From Conexibacter sp. SYSU D00693 (lineage in GTDB: Bacteria; Actinomycetota; Thermoleophilia; Solirubrobacterales; Solirubrobacteraceae): a stretch of 64,000 bases of DNA. Under the pieces are notes generated by a model, which was given only the letters and a program-made list of their open reading frames with translations, did no database searches and was not told the origin of the DNA. Each line of letters begins with the position of its first letter. Position 1 is the first letter of the stretch. This document shows, one piece after another, positions 8,517 through 17,985 of the stretch. The translations under genes were made by a program, and so were the position numbers. Location of the stretch: positions 1 through 64,000 of the forward strand of contig NZ_CP070950.1 of assembly GCF_017084525.1 (NCBI RefSeq), given 5' to 3'.

Positions 8517-10358
8517 ATGTGCGGCATCGTCGGCTACGTCGGGAAGCGCCAGGACGTGCGGGAGCTCCTGCTCGAGGGGCTGCGCCGGCTCGAGTACCGG
8601 GGCTACGACTCGGCGGGCATCTCCGTCCTGCAGGGCGGCGACATCAGCGCCGTGCGCGCGGTGGGCAACCTCGACAACCTCGAGCAGGCCGTCCAGGGCG
8701 CGCCCGACGGCGAGGGGTGCACCGGCATCGGGCACACGCGCTGGGCGACCCACGGGCGGGTCAACGAGGAGAACGCCCACCCGCACTTCGACACGCAGGA
8801 CCGCGTCCACGTCGTGGTCAACGGCATCGTCGAGAACTACCTGCCGCTCAAGCGCCGCCTGGCCCAGGAGGGCGCGAGGTTCACGAGCGAGACCGACGCC
8901 GAGGTCATCGCGCACCTCGTCGCCCACCACCTCGGCGACGGCGCCGACACGCTGGCCGAGGCGGTCCGCCGCACGTACCTCGAGCTCCAGGGCCACTTCG
9001 CCTTCGTCGCGATGGCCAAGGACGACCCCGAGACGCTCGTCGGCGCCCGCAAGGAGTGCCCGCTGGTCGTCGGCATCGGCGAGGGCGAGACGTTCCTGGG
9101 CTCTGCGATCCCCGCCTTCCTCGAGCACACGAAGAACGTCCAGTACATCGAGAACGGCGAGCTGGTCGTCGTCACGCCGGAGGGCGCGCGGTTCCTGACG
9201 CCGGAGGGCGAGCAGCTGGACCGCGACGTCGTCGAGATCTCCTGGGACGAGGAGGCCGCCGAGAAGGGCGGCTACGAGACGTTCATGCTCAAGGAGATCT
9301 ACGAGCAGGCCGACGCGGTCGCCGAGACGATCGCCGACCGCGCGGTGCGCGACGACGGCGTCGACCTCGACGACGAGGGCATGCTCGACGAGGCGGTCCT
9401 GCGCGACGCCAAGCGGATCATCGTCCTGGGCTGTGGCACCTCGTACCACGCGGGGCTCATCGGCTCCTACGCGATGGAGCAGTGGGCGCGGATGCCGATC
9501 GGCGTCGACGTCGCCTCGGAGTACCGCTACCGCGACCCGGTGGTCGGGCCGGGCGACCTGGTCATCGGCATCACGCAGTCGGGGGAGACGGCCGACACGC
9601 TGGCCGCGATGCGCATCGCCAAGGAGCGCGGCGCGACGATCCTCGCGATCACCAACGTCCGCGGCTCGCAGGCCACGCGCGACGCCGACGGCGTGCTGTT
9701 CACCCGCGCGGGGCTCGAGGTCTCGGTCGCCGCCACGAAGACCTTCGTCTGCCAGGTGGCGGCCATGTACCTCCTCGGGCTGAAGCTCGCCGAGGTCCGC
9801 GGGACGCTCGAGCCCGAGCGCCTGCGCGAGCTCGTCGCCGGCCTCAAGCGCCTGCCGCACGACATCGACGTGCTGCTGCAGACCCTCGACGTCGAGGAGA
9901 TCGCCCAGGCGCACTTCGAGAAGGAGTTCTTCCTCTACATCGGGCGCCACGTCGGGCTGTCGGTCGCGCTCGAGGGCGCGCTGAAGCTCAAGGAGATCTC
10001 CTACATCTCCTGCGACGCCTACGCGGCGGGCGAGATGAAGCACGGGCCGATCGCCCTGCTCGACGAGTCCACGCCGGTCGTCGCCGTCGCGACCGACTCG
10101 CCGATCCTGGACAAGATGGTCTCCAACATGCAGGAGGTCCGAGCCCGCGGGGCGCACGTCATCGCGGTGGCGGCCGAGGGCAACCCGGAGGTCGGCGAGC
10201 ACGCGGCCGACGTCATCCGGGTCCCGTCGACCGACTGGATGCTCCAGCCGCTGCTGGCCGTCATCCCGCTGCAGGTGCTGGCCTACCGCGTCGCACGGCT
10301 GCGCGGCCTCAACGTGGACCAGCCCCGCAACCTGGCGAAGACCGTCACCGTCGAGTAG
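8517..10358 (+). CDS. glmS: Glutamine-fructose-6-phosphate aminotransferase (isomerizing)
   Basis: Makes glucosamine-6-phosphate from fructose-6-phosphate and glutamine, the entry step to amino sugars. The 613-residue protein has the N-terminal Ntn glutaminase domain beginning MCGIVGYVG with the catalytic Cys2, and GHTRWATHGRVNEENAHPH. Two SIS sugar-isomerase domains follow, with LGCGTSYHAG, ITQSGETADTL, CDAYAAGEMKHGPIAL, and the C-terminal NLAKTVTVE. It follows glmM by 12 bases, so the two act together. A TAACCT box overlapping the glmM stop codon may give an extra promoter. Confidence 0.97.
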   Translation: MCGIVGYVGKRQDVRELLLEGLRRLEYRGYDSAGISVLQGGDISAVRAVGNLDNLEQAVQGAPDGEGCTGIGHTRWATHGRVNEENAHPHFDTQDRVHVVVNGIVENYLPLKRRLAQEGARFTSETDAEVIAHLVAHHLGDGADTLAEAVRRTYLELQGHFAFVAMAKDDPETLVGARKECPLVVGIGEGETFLGSAIPAFLEHTKNVQYIENGELVVVTPEGARFLTPEGEQLDRDVVEISWDEEAAEKGGYETFMLKEIYEQADAVAETIADRAVRDDGVDLDDEGMLDEAVLRDAKRIIVLGCGTSYHAGLIGSYAMEQWARMPIGVDVASEYRYRDPVVGPGDLVIGITQSGETADTLAAMRIAKERGATILAITNVRGSQATRDADGVLFTRAGLEVSVAATKTFVCQVAAMYLLGLKLAEVRGTLEPERLRELVAGLKRLPHDIDVLLQTLDVEEIAQAHFEKEFFLYIGRHVGLSVALEGALKLKEISYISCDAYAAGEMKHGPIALLDESTPVVAVATDSPILDKMVSNMQEVRARGAHVIAVAAEGNPEVGEHAADVIRVPSTDWMLQPLLAVIPLQVLAYRVARLRGLNVDQPRNLAKTVTVE

Positions 10359-10360
10359 CC

Positions 10361-11872
10361 GTGTCGCTCCCGCCGTGGCTCGAGCCGCTGCCGGACGCCG
10401 CGCAGATGCGCGAGACCGACCGGTGGGCGATCGAGGAGCGGGGGATCCCGGGCACGCAGCTCATGGAGCGCGCCGGGACGGCGCTGGCCGACGGCGTGGC
10501 GCGCTGCGCCGCGGGCGGCCGGGTGGCGGTCGTCTGCGGCGGGGGCAACAACGGCGGCGACGGCTACGTCGCCGCGCGGGTGCTCGCCGAGCGCGGCCGC
10601 GAGGTCGTGCTGCTGGCCGCGAAGGACCCCTCGGCCCTGCGCGGGGACGCGGCGTGGGCGGCGGGGACGTGGGACGGGCCGGTGGCGCCGTTCTCGCCCG
10701 AGGCGCTCGCCGGCGCGTCGGTCGTCGTCGACTGCCTGCTCGGGACGGGGGTGACCGGCGCCCCGCGTGAGGACGCCGCGGCCGTCATCCGGGCGATGCG
10801 GGAGGGCGACGTCCCGGTCGTCGCGTGCGACGTCCCGAGCGGGGTCGACGCGTCGACCGGCGAGGTGGCGGGCGATGCGGTCGACGCGGTGCTCACCGTC
10901 ACGTTCCACCGCGCGAAGCCCGGGCTGTGGATCGCGCCGGGCAAGCAGCACGCCGGCGAGGTGGAGGTCGTCGGCATCGGCATCCCGGACGGCGCACCGG
11001 TCGCCCCGGAGGCCGGGCTGCTGCGCGATGAGGTGCTGGACCTGCACCCGGCGCGCGCGGTCGACGGCACGAAGTTCGCCTCCGGCCACGTGCTCGTCGT
11101 CGGCGGCTCGCGCGGGCTGACCGGCGCGCCGTGCCTGGCCGCCTCGGCGGCGATGCGCGCGGGCGCCGGCTACGTCACGGCGTGCGTGCCGGCGTCGCTC
11201 GAGCCGATCTTCGAGGTGAAGCTCACCGAGGTCATGACCGCCGCGTTGCCCGACGACGAGGCGGGCGCCCTGCGGGCCGACGCCGCGAGCGGGGCGCTGT
11301 CGCGCACCGACCGCGGCGGGGCGCTGGTGCTCGGCCCCGGCCTCGGTCGCGCCGACGGCGCGCTCGCCTGCGCCCGCGAGGTGGCGGCGCGCGCCGAGGT
11401 CGCGCTCGTCCTCGACGCCGACGGCCTCAACGCCCACGCCGGCCGGATCGCCGATCTCGCGGCCCGCACCGCGCCGACGATCCTCACGCCCCACGGCGGC
11501 GAGCTCGCGCGGCTGCTCGACGTCGACAGCGACGAGGTGCGCGCGCACCGCCTGGCGCTCGTGCGCCGGGCGGCGAAGGAGGCCGGCGCGATCGTCGTCC
11601 TCAAGGGCGACGACACGCTGGTCTGCACGCCCGACGGCACGGTCGCCGTCTCGCCCGGCGGCGCGCCGGCGCTGGCCACCGCGGGGACCGGCGACGTGCT
11701 GTCCGGCGTGGTCGGCGCGTTCGTCGCCCGCGGCATGGAGCCGTTCGCCGCCGCGTGCGCTGCGGTGCACGTCCACGCCGAGGCCGGGCGGCGCCTGGCG
11801 GTCTCGCTGGGCGCCGAGGGCGTCATCGCCGGCGACGTCGTGGACGAGCTCCCGCTCGTCCTGCGCGGGTAG
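10361..11872 (+). CDS. nnr: Bifunctional NAD(P)H-hydrate repair enzyme (epimerase + ADP-dependent dehydratase)
   Basis: Repairs hydrated NADH/NADPH. The N-terminal half (about residues 1-215) is the YjeF_N epimerase, with GGGNNGGDGYVAARVL and DCLLGTGVTGAP. The C-terminal half (about 220-500) is the ribokinase-like dehydratase, with HVLVVGGSRGLTGAPCLAA, LTPHGGELARLL, VVLKGDDTLV and the GTGDVLSGVVGA active-site motif. The GTG start lies two bases after the glmS stop codon. The 503-residue length is normal for the fused enzyme. Its place inside a cell-envelope/translation operon is common in actinobacteria, where it often precedes alr. Confidence 0.95.
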   Translation: MSLPPWLEPLPDAAQMRETDRWAIEERGIPGTQLMERAGTALADGVARCAAGGRVAVVCGGGNNGGDGYVAARVLAERGREVVLLAAKDPSALRGDAAWAAGTWDGPVAPFSPEALAGASVVVDCLLGTGVTGAPREDAAAVIRAMREGDVPVVACDVPSGVDASTGEVAGDAVDAVLTVTFHRAKPGLWIAPGKQHAGEVEVVGIGIPDGAPVAPEAGLLRDEVLDLHPARAVDGTKFASGHVLVVGGSRGLTGAPCLAASAAMRAGAGYVTACVPASLEPIFEVKLTEVMTAALPDDEAGALRADAASGALSRTDRGGALVLGPGLGRADGALACAREVAARAEVALVLDADGLNAHAGRIADLAARTAPTILTPHGGELARLLDVDSDEVRAHRLALVRRAAKEAGAIVVLKGDDTLVCTPDGTVAVSPGGAPALATAGTGDVLSGVVGAFVARGMEPFAAACAAVHVHAEAGRRLAVSLGAEGVIAGDVVDELPLVLRG

Positions 11873-11882
11873 GGTCCCCGGC

Positions 11883-12353
11883 ATGCCATCGGTCTTCGTC
11901 CGTGACGTCATGGACCCCGAGCCCGTGACCGTCACGCCGGAGACGGGCGTGGAGGAGGTCTGGCGGCTCATGAAGGACAACGAGCTGCCCGGGCTGCCCG
12001 TGGTCAACGAGGGCGGGCGGTGCGTCGGGATCGTCACCGAGGCCGACCTCGTCATCGCCGACGAGGAGGGCGACCTCCACGTCCCGAAGTACATCGAGCT
12101 CTTCGGCGGGCTCGTCTTCCTCGAGCCGCTGCGCCAGTTCGAGCGGCGCCTGCGCAAGGCGGCCGCGACGACGGTGGGCGAGCTGATGACCGAGGACCCG
12201 GTGACGATCGAGCCCGACGCGACCGTCCGCAAGGCCGCGCGCGTCATCGCCGACCGCCACCACAACCGGCTGCCGGTCGTGGAGCACGGGCGCCTCGTGG
12301 GGCTCGTGACGCGCATCGACGTGCTGCGCGCCCTGGCCGACGAGGGGGAGTGA
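11883..12353 (+). CDS. CBS-domain pair protein
   Basis: A 156-residue protein made of two CBS motifs: MDPEPVTVTPETGVEEVWRLMKD... and MTEDPVTIEPDATVRKAARVIADRHHNRLPVVE...LVTRIDVLRAL. A short linker between them reads KYIELFGG. Such stand-alone Bateman modules bind adenine nucleotides and are thought to sense energy state; the specific target is unknown. A TAGGGT box (11870-11875), sharing the nnr stop codon, lies seven bases before the ATG, which suggests a leaderless transcript. It overlaps alr by four bases (GTGA), so alr can be translated with it. Confidence 0.88.
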   Translation: MPSVFVRDVMDPEPVTVTPETGVEEVWRLMKDNELPGLPVVNEGGRCVGIVTEADLVIADEEGDLHVPKYIELFGGLVFLEPLRQFERRLRKAAATTVGELMTEDPVTIEPDATVRKAARVIADRHHNRLPVVEHGRLVGLVTRIDVLRALADEGE

Positions 12354-13453
12354 CCCCAGCGTCCGGGGCGTCCCGCGCGCTGGCCCGCGTCGACCTCGGG
12401 GCGATCGCGGACAACGTCCGGCGGCTGCAGGACGTCGCCGGCGTGCCGGTCTGCGCGGTCGTGAAGGCCGACGCCTACGGCCACGGCGCGGTGCCCGTCG
12501 CGCGAGCCGCCCAGGCCGCGGGCGCCGCGTGGCTCGCGGTGTCCACCGCGCGCGAGGCGGCGCAGCTGCGCGCGGCGGGTCTCGAGGGGCGGATCCTCGT
12601 CATGGGCGCCCTCGCGCCCGAGGAGGCGCAGGTCGCGCTCGCCGCCCAGGCCGACGTCGTCGTCTGGCACGCGGCGCTGCTCGAGCTGCCGTTCCCGCAC
12701 GTCCACGTGAAGCTCGACACCGGGATGGGGCGCTTCGGCACCCGCGACGCCGCGCACGCGACGGCGCTGGCACGCCGCCTCGCGCAGGAGGGCCGGCTCG
12801 CCGGCCTGATGACCCACTTCGCCACCGCCGACGACCGCGAGGACCCGTTCTTCGACCAGCAGCTCGAGCGCTTCACGGCCTGGGTCGACGGGCTGCGCCC
12901 GGAGCTGGCCGACGACCTGGTCGTCCATGCCGCCAACAGCGCCGCGACGCTGCGCGAGCCCGGCGCGCGGTTCGACCTGGTGCGCCCCGGCGTCGCGCTC
13001 TACGGGCTGGACCCGTTCGGCGTCGACCCCGACGAGCACGGCCTGCGCCCGGCGCTCGAGCTGACCTCCTGGGTGGCCACGGTCAAGCGCTGCCGGGCGG
13101 GGGAGAGCGCCGGCTACGGCCGGCGGTTCGTCGCGCAGCGCGACACCGTCGTCGCGACGGTCCCGATCGGCTACGGCGACGGCTGGCGCCGCGCGCTGAC
13201 CAACAACGGCGAGGTCCTCGTCCGCGGCCGGCGCGTCCCGATCGCCGGGACGGTCTCCATGGACGCGATCACGCTCGACCTCGGGCCGGAGGGCGGCGCG
13301 CGGGTGGGCGACGAGGTCGTCCTCATCGGCACGCGCGACGGCGAGCGCGTCGACGCCGAGGAGGTCGCGCGGCGCCTGGGCACCATCAACTACGAGGTCA
13401 CCTGCGGGCTGCTGCCGCGGGTCCCGCGCCGCCACGTGGAGGGCGCCGCTTGA
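12350..13453 (+). CDS. alr: Alanine racemase
   Basis: PLP enzyme making D-alanine for peptidoglycan. The 367-residue protein has the PLP-lysine motif AVVKADAYGHGAVPVA near residue 38, HVKLDTGMGRFG, LMTHFATADD, RPGVALYGLDP, the second catalytic region AGESAGYGRRFVAQRD, and GTVSMDAITLDLG. The GTG overlaps the stop codon of the upstream CBS gene in a GTGA junction, and the frame ends in a TTGA overlap with the next gene. The order nnr-CBS-alr links D-alanine supply with glmM and glmS upstream. Confidence 0.96.
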   Translation: MTPASGASRALARVDLGAIADNVRRLQDVAGVPVCAVVKADAYGHGAVPVARAAQAAGAAWLAVSTAREAAQLRAAGLEGRILVMGALAPEEAQVALAAQADVVVWHAALLELPFPHVHVKLDTGMGRFGTRDAAHATALARRLAQEGRLAGLMTHFATADDREDPFFDQQLERFTAWVDGLRPELADDLVVHAANSAATLREPGARFDLVRPGVALYGLDPFGVDPDEHGLRPALELTSWVATVKRCRAGESAGYGRRFVAQRDTVVATVPIGYGDGWRRALTNNGEVLVRGRRVPIAGTVSMDAITLDLGPEGGARVGDEVVLIGTRDGERVDAEEVARRLGTINYEVTCGLLPRVPRRHVEGAA

Positions 13454-14850
13454 GCGCGGCGCTGGACGCCGCGCGCGCGGCGCTGCGCGACGTGCCGGCG
13501 TGGGTCGTCGGCGGCGCGGTGCGCGACCGGCTCCTGGGGCGCGACGTGGGCGACGTGGACGTCGTCGTGGACGGCGACGTCCGGCGGGCGGCCCGGCGCG
13601 TGGCCCTGGAGGGCGGCGGGCCGGCCTTCGAGCTCAGCGGGACCTTCGGCGCCTGGCGCGTCCTGGCCGGCGACCGCTCGTGGCAGCTCGACGTCATGGC
13701 GCTGCAGGGCGCCTCGCTCGAGGACGACCTCGCCCGGCGGGACTTCACCGTCAACGCGATCGCCGAGCCGTTGGAGGGCGGCGAGCTCGTCGACCCCCAC
13801 GGCGGGACCGCGGACGTCGAGCGCCGGCTGCTGCGGATGGTCTCGCCGCAGGCCTTCGACGACGACCCGCTGCGCGTCCTGCGCCTCGCGCGCTTCGCCT
13901 CCGAGCTCGCGCTCGACGTCGACCCGGCCACGCGCGACGCGGCGCGCGAGCGGGCGCCGCGCATCGTCCAGGTCGCCCAGGAGCGCGTCTTCGCCGAGCT
14001 CAAGCGGCTCGTCGCGGGCCCTGACCCGGTCGGCGGGCTGGCGCTGCTCGACGAACTCGGGCTGACGGCGTTCGTCCTGCCCGAGCTCGACGGCCTGCGC
14101 GGCGTCGCCCAGAACCGCTTCCACCACCGCGACGTCCACGGCCACACGCTCGAGGTCCTCCAGGCGGCTGTGGACCTGGCCGCCGACCCGGGTGCGGTGC
14201 TGGGCGACGCGGCGCTGGGCGAGCGCGTCGCGGCCTACCTCGCCGAGCCGCTGGCCGACGAGCTCGACCGCGGCGGCGCGCTGCGCCTCGGCTGCCTGCT
14301 GCACGACGCCGCCAAGCCGCAGACGCGCACGGACTTCGGCGAGGGGCGCGTCGGCTTCCCGGGCCACGACGTGCAGGGCGCCGACGTCGCGCGCGAGGCG
14401 CTCACCCGGCTGCGCGCCAGCGAGAAGCTGCGCGGCCACGTCGCGGCGCTGGCCCGCCACCACCTCGTCCTCGGCTTCCTCGTGCACGAGATGCCGCTCG
14501 GCCCGCGCGAGGTCCATGCCTACCTCGAGCGCACCGCCCCGGTCAGCGCCGACGTGACGCTCCTGACGGTCTGCGACCGGCTCGCCACGCGTGGCGACAA
14601 CGCGCCGCGGGCGATCGCCAGGCACCTCGAGCTGGCCCGGGTCCTGCTGGCCGCGGCGCTCGACCGCCGCGACGCGGGACGGGTGGCGCCGCTGGTGCGC
14701 GGCGACGAGCTCGCGGCCGAGCTCGGCATCGCGCCGGGGCCCGAGCTCGGGCGGCTGCTGCGCGAGCTCGAGGCCGCGCGCTACGCCGGGGAGGTCCGCA
14801 CGCGCGAGGAGGCCGTCGCCCACGCCCGCCGGGCGCTGGCGGGCGGGTAG
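13450..14850 (+). CDS. cca: tRNA nucleotidyltransferase (CCA-adding enzyme family) with HD domain
   Basis: Adds or repairs the 3' CCA of tRNAs. The head domain shows the class II signature WVVGGAVRDRLLGRDVGDVDVVV near residues 18-40, RRDFTVNAIAEPL, DDPLRVLRLARFASEL, and an HD phosphohydrolase domain (HTLEVLQ...LGCLLHDAAKPQTR, VAALARHHLVLG). The start is TTG, overlapping the alr stop codon as TTGA. The 466-residue length fits the family. Neither tRNA gene in this window encodes CCA, so this activity is needed. A poly(A) polymerase role cannot be excluded from sequence alone. Confidence 0.93.
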   Translation: MSAALDAARAALRDVPAWVVGGAVRDRLLGRDVGDVDVVVDGDVRRAARRVALEGGGPAFELSGTFGAWRVLAGDRSWQLDVMALQGASLEDDLARRDFTVNAIAEPLEGGELVDPHGGTADVERRLLRMVSPQAFDDDPLRVLRLARFASELALDVDPATRDAARERAPRIVQVAQERVFAELKRLVAGPDPVGGLALLDELGLTAFVLPELDGLRGVAQNRFHHRDVHGHTLEVLQAAVDLAADPGAVLGDAALGERVAAYLAEPLADELDRGGALRLGCLLHDAAKPQTRTDFGEGRVGFPGHDVQGADVAREALTRLRASEKLRGHVAALARHHLVLGFLVHEMPLGPREVHAYLERTAPVSADVTLLTVCDRLATRGDNAPRAIARHLELARVLLAAALDRRDAGRVAPLVRGDELAAELGIAPGPELGRLLRELEAARYAGEVRTREEAVAHARRALAGG

Positions 14851-14861
14851 GGTCCCGCCTC

Positions 14862-15266
14862 GTGGCCGACTGCATCTTCTGCGGGATCGTGGCGGGCGAC
14901 ATCCCGGCGACCAAGGTCGCCGAGGACGAGCGCACCGTCGCGTTCATGGACATCAACCCGGCGACGCGGGGACACGCGCTCGTGATCCCCAAGCGGCACG
15001 CGACCGACCTCCTCGAGATCAGCCCCGAGGACCTCGCGGCCTGCGCGCAGATGGCCCAGCGGGTGGCGCAGAAGGCCAAGGACGCGCTGGGCGCCGACGG
15101 GGTGAACCTCATCAACTCGTGCGGTCCGGACGCGTGGCAGACGGTCTTCCACTTCCACCTGCACGTAATCCCGCGCTACAAGGGCGACCCGCTCAAGCTC
15201 CCATGGGTCCCGGGACCGGGGGACATGGACGAGATCAAGGCGGCCGGGGAGGCGCTCGCAGCGTGA
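14862..15266 (+). CDS. HIT-family nucleotide hydrolase
   Basis: A 134-residue histidine-triad protein of the HinT-like branch. It starts ADCIFCGIVAGDIPATKV with the zinc-type CxxC found in many bacterial members, has FMDINPATRGHALVIPKRHATDL, and ends with the catalytic triad HFHLHVIPRY. Relatives hydrolyse adenosine phosphoramidates. TAGGGT (14848-14853), overlapping the cca stop codon, precedes the GTG by eight bases and may give a leaderless mRNA. The 3' end overlaps the next gene by four bases (GTGA). Confidence 0.93.
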   Translation: MADCIFCGIVAGDIPATKVAEDERTVAFMDINPATRGHALVIPKRHATDLLEISPEDLAACAQMAQRVAQKAKDALGADGVNLINSCGPDAWQTVFHFHLHVIPRYKGDPLKLPWVPGPGDMDEIKAAGEALAA

Positions 15267-16030
15267 TCGACATCAGCCAGGACGGGCCGCTGACGGTCCT
15301 GACGTTCTCCAACGGCGAGGTCAACCTCTGGGACAAGGCCTTCGGCGACGAGTGGCGTGCCGCCATCGAGCGCCTGGTGGCCGAGCCGCCGCGCGGCCTG
15401 CTGATCCGCGCCGAGGGGCGGATCGTCACCGGCGGCGTCGACGTCCACGAGTTCGAGGGGCTCAACCGCGAGACGGGCGGCTCGCTGTGGTCCGAGCTCA
15501 TCGCGTTCGTGCAGTCCGTCGAGGACCTGCCGTGCCCGACGGTCTTCGCCGCCCACGCGCTCTGCCTGACCTGGGGCTTCGAGATCGCGATGGCCTGCGA
15601 CCTGCTCGTCGCCAGCGAGAAGGCCAAGTTCGGCCTGGTGGAGAAGGTCGTGGGGATCACGCCGGCGATGGGCGGCACCCAGCGCCTGGCGCTGCGGGCC
15701 GGCCCGGCGCGGGCCAAGGAGTTCGTCATGACGGGCGAGCTCTACGACGCGCCGACGCTGCACGGCTGGGGCGCGGTGAACAAGGTCTGGCCGGCGGCGT
15801 CCTTCGAGGACGAGGCGCGGGCGTTCGCGCGCTCGCTGGCCGACGGCCCGACGCAGGCCCACGCGGTGACCAAGAAGCTCGTCGACGTCTCGGTCGCCGA
15901 CGGCGCGCGGGCCGCGGACGCGCTCGTGCCCGAGCTCTGCGGCGGCCTGTTCGACACCGAGGACGCGCAGAACGCCATCGCCTCGTTCCTGCGCGACGGG
16001 CCGGGCAAGGCCACGTACGTCGGCCGCTAG
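15263..16030 (+). CDS. Enoyl-CoA hydratase/isomerase family protein
   Basis: A 255-residue crotonase-fold protein. The oxyanion-hole regions are recognisable (RAEGRIVTGGVDVHEFEG and FAAHALCLTWGFEIAMACDLLVASEKAKFGLVE), followed by GITPAMGGTQRLALRAGPARAKEF. The first catalytic Glu of true hydratases is not obvious. The second loop carries a conserved-looking Glu (GLVEKVVGITPAMGG). Substrate is unknown; fatty-acid or amino-acid catabolism is the family expectation. It overlaps the HIT gene by GTGA and ends the long operon. Confidence 0.85.
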   Translation: MIDISQDGPLTVLTFSNGEVNLWDKAFGDEWRAAIERLVAEPPRGLLIRAEGRIVTGGVDVHEFEGLNRETGGSLWSELIAFVQSVEDLPCPTVFAAHALCLTWGFEIAMACDLLVASEKAKFGLVEKVVGITPAMGGTQRLALRAGPARAKEFVMTGELYDAPTLHGWGAVNKVWPAASFEDEARAFARSLADGPTQAHAVTKKLVDVSVADGARAADALVPELCGGLFDTEDAQNAIASFLRDGPGKATYVGR

Positions 16031-16126
16031 ACACGCCGCAGAGCAGCTGCGACACCTGTCGAAGCGGCGGACGTCTGCACGCGCGCGACCGCATCGAATC
16101 CGGCCGTACGTGTTGAATGGTGCGTG

Positions 16127-16822
16127 ATGCATCGCCCCATCTCCGTCGCCCTCGCCGTGGCCGCAGGCTCCCTGGCCGTGCCCGCGAGCGCCTCGGCCAT
16201 GCTCGCGGACATCGGCACGAACGCCGGGACCGCGACCCCCAGCTGCCCTGCCCGACCCTGCCTCGCGGTGAGCCGCACGACCGGCTACCAGGCGAAGGTC
16301 GGCACGACCCGCGGCCTCATGACCGTGCCCAACGACGGGCGCCTGGTCTCCTGGTCGCTCACGCTCTCCAAGCCCAACGCCGAGCAGGTCAAGTTCTTCA
16401 ACGACAAGCTCGGCGGCGAGCCCACGGCGCAGGTCACCGTCCTGCAGCCCCGCGGCAAGCTGCGCTACAAGATCATCTCCAACGGCGAGCCCCAGAAGCT
16501 CACGCCGTACTTCGGCCAGACCGTGGAGTTCCCGCTCGAGCGCACCCTGCGCGTGCGCAAGGGCTGGGTCATCGGCGTCACCGTCCCGACGTGGGCCCCG
16601 GCCCTCGCCGTCAACCTCGGCGGCGACACCTCCTGGCGCGCGGCCCGCGCCAAGGGGGAGTGCGACGACTCCCAGGAGCAGACGGCCGCCAAGTCGGGCT
16701 CGACGCCGCAGTTCTACTGCCTCTACCGCACGGCCCGCCTCGCCTACTCGGCGCGCGTCATCACGACGCCGACGGCGACGAAGGACCTGCCGGCCGGCGG
16801 CGACGACAACGCGAACGGCTAG
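16127..16822 (+). CDS. Secreted protein of unknown function
   Basis: About 231 residues. A clear signal peptide (HRPISVALAVAAGSLAVPASASA) is followed by a mostly beta-type extracellular protein containing paired cysteines (PSCPARPC near residue 40, CDDSQEQ and FYCLY further on). I do not recognise the family. The motif GRLVSWSLTLSKPNAEQVKFF suggests a ligand-binding beta sandwich, but this is only an impression. GTG immediately before the ATG is an alternative start. A second secreted protein follows after 31 bases on the same strand, so they may be cotranscribed. Confidence 0.75.
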   Translation: MHRPISVALAVAAGSLAVPASASAMLADIGTNAGTATPSCPARPCLAVSRTTGYQAKVGTTRGLMTVPNDGRLVSWSLTLSKPNAEQVKFFNDKLGGEPTAQVTVLQPRGKLRYKIISNGEPQKLTPYFGQTVEFPLERTLRVRKGWVIGVTVPTWAPALAVNLGGDTSWRAARAKGECDDSQEQTAAKSGSTPQFYCLYRTARLAYSARVITTPTATKDLPAGGDDNANG

Positions 16823-16853
16823 CTGCGGGCGGCGGGCGCCGGAGGCGCGGCGC

Positions 16854-17978
16854 ATGAGCTGCCGCGCCGCTGAGGGGCTCGTGCCCGCGGCGCTGCTCGC
16901 CCTCGCCCTCGCCCTCGCCCCGTCGGCGGCCGGGGCGACGGTGAGCGCGTCCGAGCCGATCGACAAGTACGACAACCCCCGCACCGTCTTCGAGGCGGCG
17001 GCAGGGGAGGTCAACGACGTGATCGTCAGTACCTCGGGCACCGCGGTCCTCTTCGAAGACCGTCGCGCGACGGTGATCGCGGGTGAGGGCTGCGTGCAGC
17101 TCGACGCGCACCGCGCAAGCTGCCCAGCGCTGAGCACCCCGAGCGTCCAGCTCGGTGACGGCGACGACGTCGCCGCCGTCGTTGCCGGGACGATGTCGGT
17201 CTTCGGGGACACCGGCGCGGACGTGCTTCTGGGCGGCGCCGGACAGGACCAGCTCGACGCCGGTCCAGGCGCCGACGTCGTCCGGGCGGGCGGAGGCGAC
17301 GACCTGCTGCTGACGACCGGCGAGGCGCCGGACGACCTCGACGGCGGAGTGGGGACCGACGTGCTCCAGCTCGTGGGTGGACCGATGCGCCTCGACCTGC
17401 GCGCCATGACGCTCCAGACCACCTCCGTGCTGACCAGGGTCACCGGTGTGGAGTCGGCCATCGGCGGCAGTCCGGGCTCCCAGGTGCTGCTCACCGACGA
17501 CGACGACCGGGTGTGCTGCCTGGCCCCGGCCATCGTGCTGGATGGCCGCGCGGGCGACGACCGGCTCGAGGGCGCGGGAACGCTGGTGGGTGGCGCGGGC
17601 GACGACGAGGTCGAGGCGTCAGGCCCGGGGACGGTGGACTGCGGGCCTGGCGACGACGTGGTGGAGCGCGTCCACGCGCAGGCGCTCGTCGGGCGCTCGT
17701 GCGAGCGGGTGCGGGGCAAGGTGGACATCCGGCTCCCGGTGCTCCGCGCTCGGGGCGGGCGCGTCGCGGTGCGTCTCGCGTGCCCGCGCCGGGACGGCAG
17801 GACGCCCTGTCTCTACCGGGTGCGCGCCGGAGGGCCGACGGTCGCACTGCGCATCCCGGCAGGCCGCCGCGCCACGGCGCGGGTGCGCGCTCGACCGCGG
17901 CCCACCGAGGTCCCGCTTGACGTGCGCGTCCACCACGGCGAGTGGACGTCGGTCGTGCGCTTCCGCGCCGCGCTCTGA
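16854..17978 (+). CDS. Secreted RTX-like calcium-binding repeat protein
   Basis: A 374-residue exported protein. The hydrophobic signal region (AALLALALALAPSAAGA) precedes repeats of the hemolysin-type nonapeptide kind: LGDGDD, GDTGADVLLGGAGQDQLDAGPGADVV, AGGGDDLLL, and a second group DGRAGDDRLEGAGTLVGGAGDDEVE near residues 225-250. These turns usually bind calcium and fold as a beta roll. The C-terminal roughly 100 residues are basic (Arg-rich) and lack a recognisable catalytic motif, so this is likely a structural or adhesive surface protein. Such proteins are frequent in soil actinobacteria. Confidence 0.8.
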   Translation: MSCRAAEGLVPAALLALALALAPSAAGATVSASEPIDKYDNPRTVFEAAAGEVNDVIVSTSGTAVLFEDRRATVIAGEGCVQLDAHRASCPALSTPSVQLGDGDDVAAVVAGTMSVFGDTGADVLLGGAGQDQLDAGPGADVVRAGGGDDLLLTTGEAPDDLDGGVGTDVLQLVGGPMRLDLRAMTLQTTSVLTRVTGVESAIGGSPGSQVLLTDDDDRVCCLAPAIVLDGRAGDDRLEGAGTLVGGAGDDEVEASGPGTVDCGPGDDVVERVHAQALVGRSCERVRGKVDIRLPVLRARGGRVAVRLACPRRDGRTPCLYRVRAGGPTVALRIPAGRRATARVRARPRPTEVPLDVRVHHGEWTSVVRFRAAL

Positions 17979-17985
17979 CGCGCGG

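Noticed and set aside
8519-10360. Upstream extension of the nnr frame over glmS
   Set aside because: GlmS is complete and conserved in the other frame; GTG at 10361 gives the normal Nnr length.
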